A stretch of DNA of 64,000 bases from an uncultured Alphaproteobacteria bacterium (GTDB taxonomy: Bacteria > Pseudomonadota > Alphaproteobacteria > HIMB59 > GCA-002718135): positions 43,467-107,466 of the forward strand of contig CABYRH010000007.1 of NCBI GenBank assembly GCA_902521315.1, written 5' to 3'. Position numbers and translations under genes: made by a program. Shown here one piece after another: positions 56,328 through 64,000 of this stretch (positions are counted from its first letter, which is position 1; each line of letters starts with the position of its first letter). The notes under the pieces were generated by a model, which was given only the letters and a program-made list of their open reading frames with translations, did no database searches and had not been told where the DNA came from.

Positions 56328-56723
56328 ATGCAAAAAGATATAAATTTTAATTGCCCAAACTGTAAATCAAATAAATATAAATCTAAAACAACAATGGGAA
56401 AAAAATATAATGAAGGACCATATAAAGATGTTGTTTCAGAAATACAATGTTCTGCATGTTTTATGGATATTCCAGCAAATATATCAGAAAATATTAATAT
56501 AAAAAATTTAGATAAATTTCAAAAATTATGGGTAAATATTTATAAACCAGCTCATAAGTTAGATGCTCCAAAATGTTCAAAATGTTATCGTTTTTATTGG
56601 GAAATTGAAAAATATTTATTTGAAAAAAATATTCAATCAAAAGATATCTTTTATCAAACATATAATCCTCAAAAAGGAGTAGGAAATTTAGTTTGTAAAA
56701 TTTGCGACCCTGATGCCTTTTAA
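56328..56723 (+). CDS. Cysteine-rich protein with four CxxC motifs
   Basis: This 131-residue protein has CPNC (C9, C12), CSAC (C41, C44), CSKC (C83, C86) and CKIC (C123, C126). The even spacing suggests two zinc ribbons, each formed by two CxxC knuckles about 30-40 residues apart. The middle is helical and rich in aromatic residues (LWVNIYKPAHK). No signal peptide is present. No family is recognised. It lies between two DMT genes and ends 8 bp before the next one. Confidence 0.7.
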   Translation: MQKDINFNCPNCKSNKYKSKTTMGKKYNEGPYKDVVSEIQCSACFMDIPANISENINIKNLDKFQKLWVNIYKPAHKLDAPKCSKCYRFYWEIEKYLFEKNIQSKDIFYQTYNPQKGVGNLVCKICDPDAF

Positions 56724-56731
56724 TTAAATTT

Positions 56732-57574
56732 ATGTTAGCCTATATACTCAATATATCTGGTTGGCTTTTATTACCCTTTATGGATGGTATAGCTAAATAC
56801 CTATCCTCTGAAATCCATTTTATTCAAATTATTTGGGGTAGATATTTTTTTATGATTTTAGTAAGTTTTCCTTTAGCTTTAATTTTTTTTAGAAAAGAAA
56901 TTAAATTTCCCAAAAATATTTCAGTACAACTATTTAGGGGTTTTTTTTTATTCCTCTCGACTGTGTTTTTCTTTTATGCAATTTCAATAATTTCTTTGGC
57001 CCAAGCTTTAACTCTTGCTTTTGTTTCTCCAATAATAGTAACAATTTTATCAATATTTTATTTAAAAGAAAAAGTAGGTATCCATCGTTGGTCTGCAGTT
57101 ATAATTGGTTTTATTGGTGTTTTAATAATCATAAGACCAGGATTTTTAGAAATCAATTTTGCTTCTGTTTCAGCTATAGGTGCGGGAACAGCTTATGCAT
57201 TCTATATTATATACACTCGTAAATTATCATTTATTGATAGTCCTATAGTTACATTGCTTTTTACAGGTATAGTGGGATGTATATTAATATCTATTATATT
57301 ACCTTTCTATTGGATAAATATAGATATGAGACAGTTACTATTATTAATTTTGTTAGCTTCTATAGGAACATTAGGGCATTTTTTGATTATTTTATCTTTA
57401 AGACTTGGTGAAGCTTCTAAATTAGCACCTCTAGGTTATTTTGAAATATCAACAAATATACTTGTTGGTTATATGTTTTTTGGCGATCTACCAGATATTT
57501 GGATTTATTTGGGCTTATCTTTAATTGTATTTAGCGGAATTTATATTTTTATTAGAGAGAATAAAAAAACTTAA
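56732..57574 (+). CDS. DMT-family transporter (EamA)
   Basis: This 280-residue, ten-helix EamA protein has a conserved first repeat: LAQALTLAFVSPIIVTILSI, YLKEKVGIHRWSAVIIGFIG and IIRPGFLEI. The second repeat has GYMFFGDLPDIWIYLGLSLI. The KVGIHRWSAVIIGF block is nearly the same as in the protein at 9491-10384, suggesting paralogy. Substrate is unknown. It is convergent with a third local DMT gene, with a 1-bp gap between stops. Confidence 0.86.
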   Translation: MLAYILNISGWLLLPFMDGIAKYLSSEIHFIQIIWGRYFFMILVSFPLALIFFRKEIKFPKNISVQLFRGFFLFLSTVFFFYAISIISLAQALTLAFVSPIIVTILSIFYLKEKVGIHRWSAVIIGFIGVLIIIRPGFLEINFASVSAIGAGTAYAFYIIYTRKLSFIDSPIVTLLFTGIVGCILISIILPFYWINIDMRQLLLLILLASIGTLGHFLIILSLRLGEASKLAPLGYFEISTNILVGYMFFGDLPDIWIYLGLSLIVFSGIYIFIRENKKT

Positions 57575-57575
57575 A

Positions 57576-58430
57576 TTAATTTGATTTTTTAGTTGTTTGA
57601 TAAATGAATATAGTAACTGATCCTAGTAGTAAAATACCACCAATTATTGTATTCAATGGAGGAACTTCTTTAATTACAAACCACACCCAAGTAGTACCTA
57701 AAACACTTTCTAGTAAAAAAATTAAAGCTACTTCATGTGCAGGAGCAAATTTGGGGGAAATGGTCATAATCATAAATGGTATTGGTAATAATATTAAACA
57801 CATAATAAAAATTAAAACAAATTGATCATTATTTAAATCAAAATTAATACCAAATGGAAGAGCATAAAGTGCTGAAATTAAACATCCTAATAAACATGCC
57901 GGTACTAAATCTTTATTTTTAAATAACCTCACAAGAACCATACTAAAACCCATACCTATGGCAACAATGAGTGCCATTATATCTCCATATAATCCTGTAG
58001 TTGTAAAGCTTCCTACACCAATTATAATCATTGCAAATATTGCAATTAAAATTACTATCCACGTAAAAAGACTAGGTACTTCTTTAAGAATAAAAACTGA
58101 AAATAAAGCTGCAAAAATTGGTGCGGATGCAATTAATACTAGTGTATTTGCTACAGCAGTATTCTGAATTGAGTACACAAAACAAATATGAGTTATCGCA
58201 TATAGAATAGCATATATTATTCCTGGTATACCAATTAGATAAAATGATTTTATAAAAGATTTTTGGTATGTATAAATAAGAAAAATTAATATTGTAACAA
58301 TTGGTAAAGCGCTTCTATAAAATATTAAACTAAAATCATCTAAATCTACTAATCTAATTAATAAACTATCAGGACTAAGTATTAAAACTCCAATAAATGA
58401 TAATATAAGACCTTTATTTCTTGTTTTCAT
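57576..58430 (-). CDS. DMT-family transporter (EamA)
   Basis: This 284-residue protein has two EamA repeats. VANTLVLIASAPIFAALFSV and FILKEVPSLFTW lie in the first; APAHEVALIFLLESVLGTTW with VWFVIKEVPPLN in the second. It belongs to a different branch from its neighbour at 56732, judging by the loop sequences. It is an inner-membrane exporter of unknown metabolite. It is divergent from a small secreted protein gene. Confidence 0.85.
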   Translation of the reverse strand: MKTRNKGLILSFIGVLILSPDSLLIRLVDLDDFSLIFYRSALPIVTILIFLIYTYQKSFIKSFYLIGIPGIIYAILYAITHICFVYSIQNTAVANTLVLIASAPIFAALFSVFILKEVPSLFTWIVILIAIFAMIIIGVGSFTTTGLYGDIMALIVAIGMGFSMVLVRLFKNKDLVPACLLGCLISALYALPFGINFDLNNDQFVLIFIMCLILLPIPFMIMTISPKFAPAHEVALIFLLESVLGTTWVWFVIKEVPPLNTIIGGILLLGSVTIFIYQTTKKSN

Positions 58431-58498
58431 AAATATTTGAAAATAAATAGATGAATAATATATCTACCAGTATCATACTTTGAATCACACTTGTTTTT

Positions 58499-58906
58499 AT
58501 GAAAAAACTACTTTTTTTATGTTTAATTTTTATATCATTAAATACTAAAGCTATAGATTCTAATAAATTAATAAATCTTAATGATTTAAATATTCTTTTT
58601 GAATTTCAAAAAAATGATTGGAATGAAAATGTTCTTTTTCTAATAAAAAAGAATTCATTTGCTAAAGTAAATAATGATTCAGATACGTTTTATTTAAAAT
58701 CAATATTTAAAGAAGGTGAAATAATTACAATGCCGATATTTTCTAATAACATTGTTAAAAAAATTAAATTTGAATATATTTATTTTGATCACAAAAAAGA
58801 AAATTTAAAAATTATAAAGGATCATTTTAATTTGTTTAAAAATTATTGTTTTGAATATCTCTATAATGATAAGTCTATACAAGCAGTTATTTCTAAATGT
58901 AATTAG
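58499..58906 (+). CDS. Small secreted hypothetical protein, 135 aa
   Basis: This 135-residue ORF has a clear N-terminal signal (MKKLLFLCLIFISLNTKA, cleaved about residue 18). The rest is lysine- and asparagine-rich with alternating aromatic residues. Two cysteines near the C-terminus (NYCFEY and SKCN) could form a disulfide in the periplasm. No family recognised. Its stop overlaps the convergent HDAC-like gene by 4 bp. Confidence 0.6.
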   Translation: MKKLLFLCLIFISLNTKAIDSNKLINLNDLNILFEFQKNDWNENVLFLIKKNSFAKVNNDSDTFYLKSIFKEGEIITMPIFSNNIVKKIKFEYIYFDHKKENLKIIKDHFNLFKNYCFEYLYNDKSIQAVISKCN

Positions 58907-59811
58907 TTAAATACCATTGATGTAGCTCTAAAAATTAAACTATGTCTTTTAGCTAACTCTAATTTATCATTTGAATATCCACCACCTATTACTGTCGCAA
59001 TGGGAATAGATTTATTCTTAAAAAATTCTAGCACTGTAAGATCTCTTTTTAATAATCCCTCAGTTGTTATTTTTAAATTTCCTAATTTATCATCCTTATG
59101 AATATCAACTCCTGTATCAAAAATTACCAAATCAGGATTAAAATTTTTTATACAACTATTAAGAGTTTGGTTTAATATTTTCAAATACTCATCATCTTTT
59201 AAATTATCATCTAATTCAACATCCATGTCACTAATTGATTTTCTAAACGGAAAATTATTTTTACAATGAATAGAACATGTAAAAATTTTATCATTATCTT
59301 TAAGGATTGAAGCAGTACCATCTCCTTGATGTACATCAGTGTCAAAAATTAATATTTTTTTTACTTGATGAGTTCTTATTAAATGTAATGAAGCATAAGC
59401 CATATCGTTAAAAACACAATATCCTGAACCAAAATCTCTATGACTATGGTGTGTTCCACCAGCTAAATGGTTTGCTATTCCATTCTTGATTGCTTCTTTG
59501 CATGTTAATAGAGTGCCATTAACTGCTAAAAATGAACGATTAGAAAGTGTTTCTGACCATTTAAAACCCAATCTTCTTATTTCTTTATCAGATAAACAAC
59601 CATTTTTAATTTTTAATACGTAATCCAAATCATGGCATATAGAAACCTCATCAACACTTGCTTTTTTAGGACTGAGAATGTTTGCACGATGATAAAAATC
59701 TAAAGTTTTTAATTCGTTATACAAATCAGAAAACTTACTGGCAGTAAATTTATGATTTTCAGGCAAAGGAATATCATAATCTTTATGTGTTACCCAACTG
59801 ATTTTTTTCAT
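58903..59811 (-). CDS. Histone-deacetylase-fold protein (class IV-like deacetylase)
   Basis: This 302-residue arginase/deacetylase-fold protein has GGTHHSHRDFGSGYCVFND (catalytic His pair) and IFDTDVHQGDGTASI (zinc Asp and His). FDTGVDIHKDDKLG and ATVIGGGYSND follow. The HQGDG form resembles bacterial and HDAC11-like class IV enzymes. It probably deacylates small amines or lysine side chains; substrate is unknown. The start lies beside a 231-bp region with an inverted repeat. Confidence 0.86.
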   Translation of the reverse strand: MKKISWVTHKDYDIPLPENHKFTASKFSDLYNELKTLDFYHRANILSPKKASVDEVSICHDLDYVLKIKNGCLSDKEIRRLGFKWSETLSNRSFLAVNGTLLTCKEAIKNGIANHLAGGTHHSHRDFGSGYCVFNDMAYASLHLIRTHQVKKILIFDTDVHQGDGTASILKDNDKIFTCSIHCKNNFPFRKSISDMDVELDDNLKDDEYLKILNQTLNSCIKNFNPDLVIFDTGVDIHKDDKLGNLKITTEGLLKRDLTVLEFFKNKSIPIATVIGGGYSNDKLELAKRHSLIFRATSMVFN

Positions 59812-59860
59812 AAATTTGCCTCTTTTTAACTCAATTTATGCCTAAATTAATATGTACATA

Positions 59861-59937
59861 GGTTATGTGGCACTAATCTACCAATATATATTTAGTGAGT
59901 AAATGTATTCTATCCATAAAGTATTAGTGTCACAACC
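59861..59937. repeat. Imperfect inverted repeat with GTGGCAC core
   Basis: GTGGCACTAAT (59867-59877) faces ATTAGTGTCAC (59923-59933), and flanking GGTT/AACC extend the arms; one C-to-T change leaves a G-U pair in RNA. The 45-bp centre fits two operator half-sites or a long-loop hairpin. The same core recurs at 62953-63026. It lies in the longest gene-free gap (59812-60042). Confidence 0.35.
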
Positions 59938-59939
59938 AT

Positions 59940-60011
59940 ATGGAATTTATTTTAATATTTGATTTATTAATTATTTGTTTAGTTGGTTTCTTTATTGTTA
60001 ATTTTTATTGA
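59940..60011 (+). CDS. Possible tiny hydrophobic peptide, 23 aa
   Basis: An ATG ORF of 23 residues (EFILIFDLLIICLVGFFIV) would form one membrane helix. It lies just after the inverted repeat and 31 bp before the PhyH gene. The only support is hydrophobicity and position; T-rich DNA gives hydrophobic ORFs by chance. Confidence 0.2.
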   Translation: MEFILIFDLLIICLVGFFIVNFY

Positions 60012-60042
60012 ATAAATAACCAATATTAATAATATTTAAATT

Positions 60043-60822
60043 ATGAAAGATTTTTATGAACGGAATGGTTATTTCTCACCATTGAAAATTTACAACGCAA
60101 AAGAAGCAAATTTTTTTAGAAGAAAATTAGAAGACACAGAAAAAAAACTAGGTAAACTTCATTATATTGTAAAAACTTATACAATAATGAAATGGGTGTA
60201 TGAAATAGCTACTAATAAAGTTTTGCTTGATTTTGTTGAACAAATAATTGGTAAAAATATATTATTATATAATGCAACTTTTATAATAAAAGAACCAAAT
60301 ACAAAAACACATGTAAGTTGGCATCAAGATCTTACGTATTGGGGTTTTGATAATAATGAAAAACAAGTCAGTGCATGGCTTGCTTTATCAAATGCTAATA
60401 ATCAAAGTGGGTGTATGCAAATGATACCAGGGTCTCATAAAAATGGTTTTTTTGAACATCATTCAACTGAAGATAAAAATAATGTATTACTCAGAGGTCA
60501 AACTGTAAAAGATATTGATATAAATAATGCAGTTTCGTGCCCATTAGAACCTGGCGAAGTTTCTTTTCATCATGGTCTAACATTACACGCGTCTCAACCC
60601 AATTCTAGTAATGACAGAAGAATAGGTTTAAATTTTCAATTTATTTCAACAGATATGAAACAATTAAAAAGCAAAAATGATAGTGCTATTTGTGTAAGGG
60701 GAATAGATACGTACAATAATTTTAAAAAGGATATAGTAGCAAAAGATGACTTTGACCATGAAGCGTATCAACATCTGCTTGAGTTGAATAATCATTATAA
60801 TGAAACAATAAGAAAAAACTAA
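60043..60822 (+). CDS. Phytanoyl-CoA dioxygenase (PhyH) family protein
   Basis: This 259-residue Fe(II)/2-oxoglutarate oxygenase has the iron triad H94, D96 (SWHQDLTYWG) and H182 (LTLHASQPN), with R193 in NDRRIG binding 2-oxoglutarate. CMQMIPGSHKNG is a PhyH family block. The family hydroxylates many small molecules, so the substrate is open. It stands alone, followed by a stem-loop shared with the convergent cupin gene. Confidence 0.88.
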   Translation: MKDFYERNGYFSPLKIYNAKEANFFRRKLEDTEKKLGKLHYIVKTYTIMKWVYEIATNKVLLDFVEQIIGKNILLYNATFIIKEPNTKTHVSWHQDLTYWGFDNNEKQVSAWLALSNANNQSGCMQMIPGSHKNGFFEHHSTEDKNNVLLRGQTVKDIDINNAVSCPLEPGEVSFHHGLTLHASQPNSSNDRRIGLNFQFISTDMKQLKSKNDSAICVRGIDTYNNFKKDIVAKDDFDHEAYQHLLELNNHYNETIRKN

Positions 60823-60865
60823 TTTTAATTTACGGACTATAAACGAATTAATTTATAAACATATG

Positions 60866-60897
60866 TAATGATGGGTTATTACAACAACCCATCATTA
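60866..60897. terminator. Stem-loop between convergent PhyH and cupin genes
   Basis: TAATGATGGGTT (60866-60877) and AACCCATCATTA (60886-60897) form a perfect 12-bp stem with an 8-nt loop. It has no long T run on either strand, so it may act as a bidirectional, imperfect terminator or as an mRNA 3'-end stabiliser. Confidence 0.6.
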
Positions 60898-60903
60898 AGA
60901 GTA

Positions 60904-61266
60904 TTATTTTTTCCAAGGCCCAAAATCTTTTTGATCAGATGTAAATTCGTAAGATTGAAATTCTTTATCTCCTACAATCCAACCATCATGACCAGGGGCT
61001 AAATAATAAGCATCACCAGCTTTAAAAGTTTCTTCACTACCATCATCATGCTTTACTTTCATTTCACCTTTTATAACAACACCAACATGCCCAGCTTGAC
61101 AGCTTTCAGTACCTACTAGCGGTTTAATACAAGAACTCCAGCTCCATCCTGGTTGTAAAGTAACTTGACTCATTGAAACATTACCCAAGGTCACGGTTGA
61201 AGAATGAACTTTATCTGGTGTTTTAATTTCTCCCTCAGAAAAAGATTTTCTCATTATGTTTGACAT
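60904..61266 (-). CDS. Cupin-domain protein
   Basis: This 120-residue single-domain cupin has GHVGVVIKGEMKVKHDDG in the first motif and GDAYYLAPGHDGWIVG in the second, with histidines that could hold a metal. The small size suggests a lone enzyme or a ligand sensor. Substrate is unknown. A clear SD-like AGGAGAT lies just upstream of the ATG. It is divergent from an MFS transporter gene. Confidence 0.82.
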   Translation of the reverse strand: MSNIMRKSFSEGEIKTPDKVHSSTVTLGNVSMSQVTLQPGWSWSSCIKPLVGTESCQAGHVGVVIKGEMKVKHDDGSEETFKAGDAYYLAPGHDGWIVGDKEFQSYEFTSDQKDFGPWKK

Positions 61267-61321
61267 ACCAAATCTCCTACTTTGTGTTAATGACCAAATA
61301 AACTAAACTATTTTAATATTT

Positions 61322-62509
61322 ATGAAACTGTCAATTAATAATAATAGTCCAATAACTTTGTTAATTTTATCTTCAATAGCCATGCCTATTGCTTTTAGTA
61401 CTTGGATGGTTTTATTAAATAATTTCTCAGTTGAAAGAGCAAGTTTTACTGGAGTCGAAATTGGAATACTTCAAAGTATTAGAGAAATACCAGGCTTTTT
61501 AGCATTTACTATCATTTTTTTACTATTCTATTTTAAAGAACAATATTTTGCTATTTTTTCTTTAGCCTTAACTGGTTTTGGTGTTGCAATTACTGGTTTC
61601 TTACCAACTGTTTATGGTTTGTATTTTACAACAATTATTATGAGCACAGGCTTTCATTATTGTGAAACAGCAAAAAATTCTTTGAGTTTGCAATGGCTTT
61701 CAAAAGAAGAGGCTCCACCAGTTTTGGGAAAATTAATAGCCGTTAGCTCAATTACATCCTTATTCTTGTATTGTATTATTTGGAGTTTAATAGAAATCTT
61801 TAATTTAGATTATAAGTATATATTTTTAATTGCAGGATTAATTTGTATTCTTATTTCAATACACCTTTTTATTTCCTTTCCTTTTTTTGAAATCAAAAAT
61901 AAGCAACATAAAAAACTAATTCTTAAAAAAGAATATTCTCTTTTTTATATCTTAATTTTTTTATCAGGTGCCAGAAGGCAAATTTTTGTAGTTTTTGCAG
62001 CTTTTTTAATGGTAGAAAAATTTGGATATTCGGCTTCGCAAGTTACTTTATTGTTTTTGGTTAATTATATTTTTAATTGGTTTTTTGCCGAACGTATTGG
62101 AAAGTTAATAAATTTATTCGGTGAGAAAAAATGCCTTATATTTGAATATATTGGACTCGTAGTTGTTTTTACATCTTATGCATTTGTGACTAATGCTTAT
62201 GTTGCAGCAGGGTTATATATTATTGATCATATGTTTTTTGCGTTAGCTATAGCAATTAATACATATTTTCAAAAAATTGCTGACCCAAAAGATATTGCAA
62301 GTACCGCAGGTGTTTCATTTACTATCAATCATATAGCTGCAGTATTTATCCCTGTAATTTTAGGATTTGTTTGGATTAATTCTCATTCAATAGTTTTTTT
62401 AATTGGCTCTTTCTTTGCTCTTCTATCTTTAATAGCTTCATTTTTTATACCTAATAATTTATCAAAAATTATTTTAGATCAAAGAAATTTAAATAAAGTA
62501 AGGGTATAA
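61322..62509 (+). CDS. MFS transporter
   Basis: This 395-residue protein has about 12 hydrophobic helices in two halves, with a charged central loop near residues 190-205 (EIKNKQHKKLILKKEYS). FTGVEIGILQSIREIPGF in the first half resembles the loop 2-3 region of MFS carriers. It lacks a soluble domain. Substrate unknown. It is divergent from the cupin gene (55 bp) and convergent with the YjbQ gene (1-bp gap). Confidence 0.8.
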   Translation: MKLSINNNSPITLLILSSIAMPIAFSTWMVLLNNFSVERASFTGVEIGILQSIREIPGFLAFTIIFLLFYFKEQYFAIFSLALTGFGVAITGFLPTVYGLYFTTIIMSTGFHYCETAKNSLSLQWLSKEEAPPVLGKLIAVSSITSLFLYCIIWSLIEIFNLDYKYIFLIAGLICILISIHLFISFPFFEIKNKQHKKLILKKEYSLFYILIFLSGARRQIFVVFAAFLMVEKFGYSASQVTLLFLVNYIFNWFFAERIGKLINLFGEKKCLIFEYIGLVVVFTSYAFVTNAYVAAGLYIIDHMFFALAIAINTYFQKIADPKDIASTAGVSFTINHIAAVFIPVILGFVWINSHSIVFLIGSFFALLSLIASFFIPNNLSKIILDQRNLNKVRV

Positions 62510-62510
62510 T

Positions 62511-62930
62511 TCACTCACCTATATAGCTTAGAATTATTTTCCTCTTGTATTTACTGTATCTATGTTCAATTAGATATATTCCTTGCCATATACCTAATTG
62601 CATTTCTTTATTATTTATAGGAATTGTTAATGAAGTTTGGGTAAGCATAGATTTTATGTGTGCAGGCATATCATCATCTCCTTCATAACCGTGTTTATAT
62701 AATGAAGAATTTTCAGGAACTATTTTTTTAAAAAAATAATTAATATCCTCTAAAACATCAGGGCTAGCATTTTCCATTATTGTTAATGAAGCAGAGGTGT
62801 GTTGTATAAATAAATTTAACTGACCTTTATTAATATTATTTTTTACAATCCAATCATGAACATTATTTGTAATTTCATACATTCCTTGTCCATTATTAGA
62901 AATTATCAATTCATTTTGTAAATTTAACAT
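62511..62930 (-). CDS. YjbQ/UPF0047 family protein
   Basis: This 139-residue protein has the UPF0047 hallmark IQHTSASLTIMENASPDVLEDI, GDDDMPAHIKSMLTQTSLTIPI and LGIWQGIYLIEHR. Some YjbQ proteins show thiamine-phosphate synthase side activity, but their natural role is unclear. It is probably a cytoplasmic metal-binding trimer. Length is normal. It converges on the MFS gene. Confidence 0.9.
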   Translation of the reverse strand: MLNLQNELIISNNGQGMYEITNNVHDWIVKNNINKGQLNLFIQHTSASLTIMENASPDVLEDINYFFKKIVPENSSLYKHGYEGDDDMPAHIKSMLTQTSLTIPINNKEMQLGIWQGIYLIEHRYSKYKRKIILSYIGE

Positions 62931-62952
62931 TTTCTAATCTTAAAATGAAGTT

Positions 62953-63026
62953 GTGGCACCTACAAGGAGAATTATAATAAAAATTATTGTTATGAAAAAA
63001 AGAACTATTCTTTTGATAAGTGCCAC
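62953..63026. repeat. Inverted GTGGCAC/GTGCCAC pair upstream of last transporter gene
   Basis: GTGGCAC at 62953-62959 and GTGCCAC at 63020-63026 are exact inverted 7-mers, 60 bp apart, in the 194-bp gap before the transporter gene. The core also occurs at 59867. They could be operator half-sites; chance is not excluded. Confidence 0.3.
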
Positions 63027-63124
63027 ATTTTTTAAAATATAATCTAATTTTGTTTTAATAGAGATATAAATAAGGAAAAATTGTGTTATGATTACTCTAA
63101 TTCTTTTTTAGTTAGGAATATTAT

Positions 63125-64000
63125 TTGTTAAGCAATAATCAATTCGCAATTTTTTTAATCATTATATCAATTATTTTTGGAACTTTAATGGGTACATTTA
63201 TAAAATTAGCTCAAGAAGAATTAAATGTATTTACGACTGGTTTTTTACGATTTTTCTTTGGTTTTTTAATCATTACCCCGTACATTCTAAAAACAAAGTT
63301 TGAAGTATTTAGTACAAAAAATTTAAAAATTCATATTTTACGGTCAGCACTAAACTTACCTGCAATGCTACTCGGTTTTGCAGCTTTAGCTATGCTGCCA
63401 TTAGAGAAAATGACAGCTATTCATTTTATAGTTCCTATAATTGTTACAATCTTAGCTGTGATATTTTTGAAGGAAAAAATCTATTTATATAGGTCAATTG
63501 CATTAGTAATGGGTTTTTTAGGAATGTTAATAATTTTGAGACCCGGTATTATAGATATTTCTATTGGAATATATATGGCACTTATTTCATCGTTAATTTG
63601 GTCCGTAGTTATAATCTTAACAAAAAAAGTATCGAATGATGATAGTGCTATAACAATATTATCGCATCAGTATGTTTATATGAGTCTCTTTTCATTTCCA
63701 TTAGTTATATATTTTTGGGATCAACCAAGCTTACAAACAATTATTTTTATAGTATGTGCTGCTATGTCAGGAACGATCTTACATATTGCCTTAAATCATG
63801 CATATAAATTAGTTGATGTAACTATGACTCAACCTTATTCATTTTTAGGTTTAATAGTTTCATCAATAATTGGATTTTTTGTCTTTAGTGATAAACCCGA
63901 TTTTTATACTTGGTTAGGTGCTTCTGTAATTTTTTGTGGTGTGCTTCTAATTTCTTACAGGGAACTTCAATTAAATAAAGAAATTACAAGAAAGAGATTA
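63125..64000 (+). CDS. DMT-family transporter (EamA), cut by window end
   Basis: An open frame from TTG at 63125 runs to the window end (292 codons), with an in-frame stop at 63113-63115 just before. No ATG or GTG exists before the first helix. The SD-like AGGA (63114-63117), seven bases upstream of TTG, supports that start. Ten helices in two EamA repeats include KMTAIHFIVPIIVTILAVIF, VMGFLGMLIILRPG and MTQPYSFLGLIVSSIIGFFV. It is nearly complete; the stop lies beyond base 64000. It exports an unknown metabolite. Confidence 0.8.
   Translation, partial: MLSNNQFAIFLIIISIIFGTLMGTFIKLAQEELNVFTTGFLRFFFGFLIITPYILKTKFEVFSTKNLKIHILRSALNLPAMLLGFAALAMLPLEKMTAIHFIVPIIVTILAVIFLKEKIYLYRSIALVMGFLGMLIILRPGIIDISIGIYMALISSLIWSVVIILTKKVSNDDSAITILSHQYVYMSLFSFPLVIYFWDQPSLQTIIFIVCAAMSGTILHIALNHAYKLVDVTMTQPYSFLGLIVSSIIGFFVFSDKPDFYTWLGASVIFCGVLLISYRELQLNKEITRKRL

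Noticed and set aside
62992..63042. 16-residue ORF (MKKRTILLISATFFKI) as a leader peptide
   Set aside because: Too short, no regulatory codon run, no clear attenuator structure, and it crosses one arm of the inverted repeat.

Overview
The window is about 64 kb of a very AT-rich, tightly packed bacterial chromosome. Gaps are short and neighbouring genes often overlap by a few bases. Gene order is alphaproteobacterial: yajC-secD-secF, uvrA divergent from ssb, then gyrA-coaD, recG divergent from sdhE-mfd, and a murein/DNA block (mltB-like, rlpA, PBP5-like carboxypeptidase, tmk, holB, metG, tatD-like, PhnP-like). Low GC, compact spacing, many small-molecule transporters, two sulfatases and several Fe(II)/2OG oxygenases suggest a streamlined marine alphaproteobacterium (SAR11-like or HIMB59-like lifestyle). 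That taxonomic guess is inference. I see no phage, insertion sequence, CRISPR array or integrase.

Layout. (1) 1-2312: the end of a malyl-CoA lyase gene, then a two-gene CoA ligase that looks like sucCD but matches malate-CoA ligase (mtkA, mtkB). Together these interconvert malate and acetyl-CoA plus glyoxylate, as in the serine cycle. (2) 2328-3084: a 45-residue membrane peptide and a histidine phosphatase. (3) 3108-9040: a seven-gene block holding a creatininase-family amidohydrolase, an MDR oxidoreductase, a degenerate PTPS/QueD-fold protein, a glycosyltransferase, a methyltransferase, a stand-alone RibD reductase domain and a GTP cyclohydrolase II with an odd N-terminal extension. This looks like an uncharacterised pathway for a modified pteridine or pyrimidine, and is the most interesting region. 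(4) 9043-14496: peroxiredoxin, two DMT exporters, class III aminotransferase, acylphosphatase, an FKBP-rhodanese fusion and a DUF815 ATPase.

(5) 14572-31119: housekeeping core for secretion, superoxide dismutase, DNA repair, gyrase, CoA synthesis, tRNA-Lys, RecG, SdhE and Mfd. (6) 31119-42558: PQQ-type sugar dehydrogenase, a 38-residue membrane peptide, tRNA-Ser, the murein/DNA operon, a beta-hydroxyacid dehydrogenase with an SMP-30 lactonase, and a pterin carbinolamine dehydratase. (7) 42569-47560: M81/MlrC-like peptidase, SelO, a 2OG oxygenase, an orphan tungstate-type binding protein and small proteins. (8) 47560-55415: a carbohydrate-type ABC importer (binding protein plus two permeases, no ATPase) flanked by two sulfatases and a DUF3604 protein. 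This is probably an uptake and processing locus for a sulfated compound. (9) 55421-64000: four more DMT exporters, a four-CxxC protein, an HDAC-fold deacetylase, a PhyH-type oxygenase, a cupin, an MFS transporter and a YjbQ protein.

No gene-free stretch exceeds 300 bases. The longest gaps are 59812-60042, 51975-52182, 62931-63124 and 21320-21461; what each holds is given in the feature list or findings.
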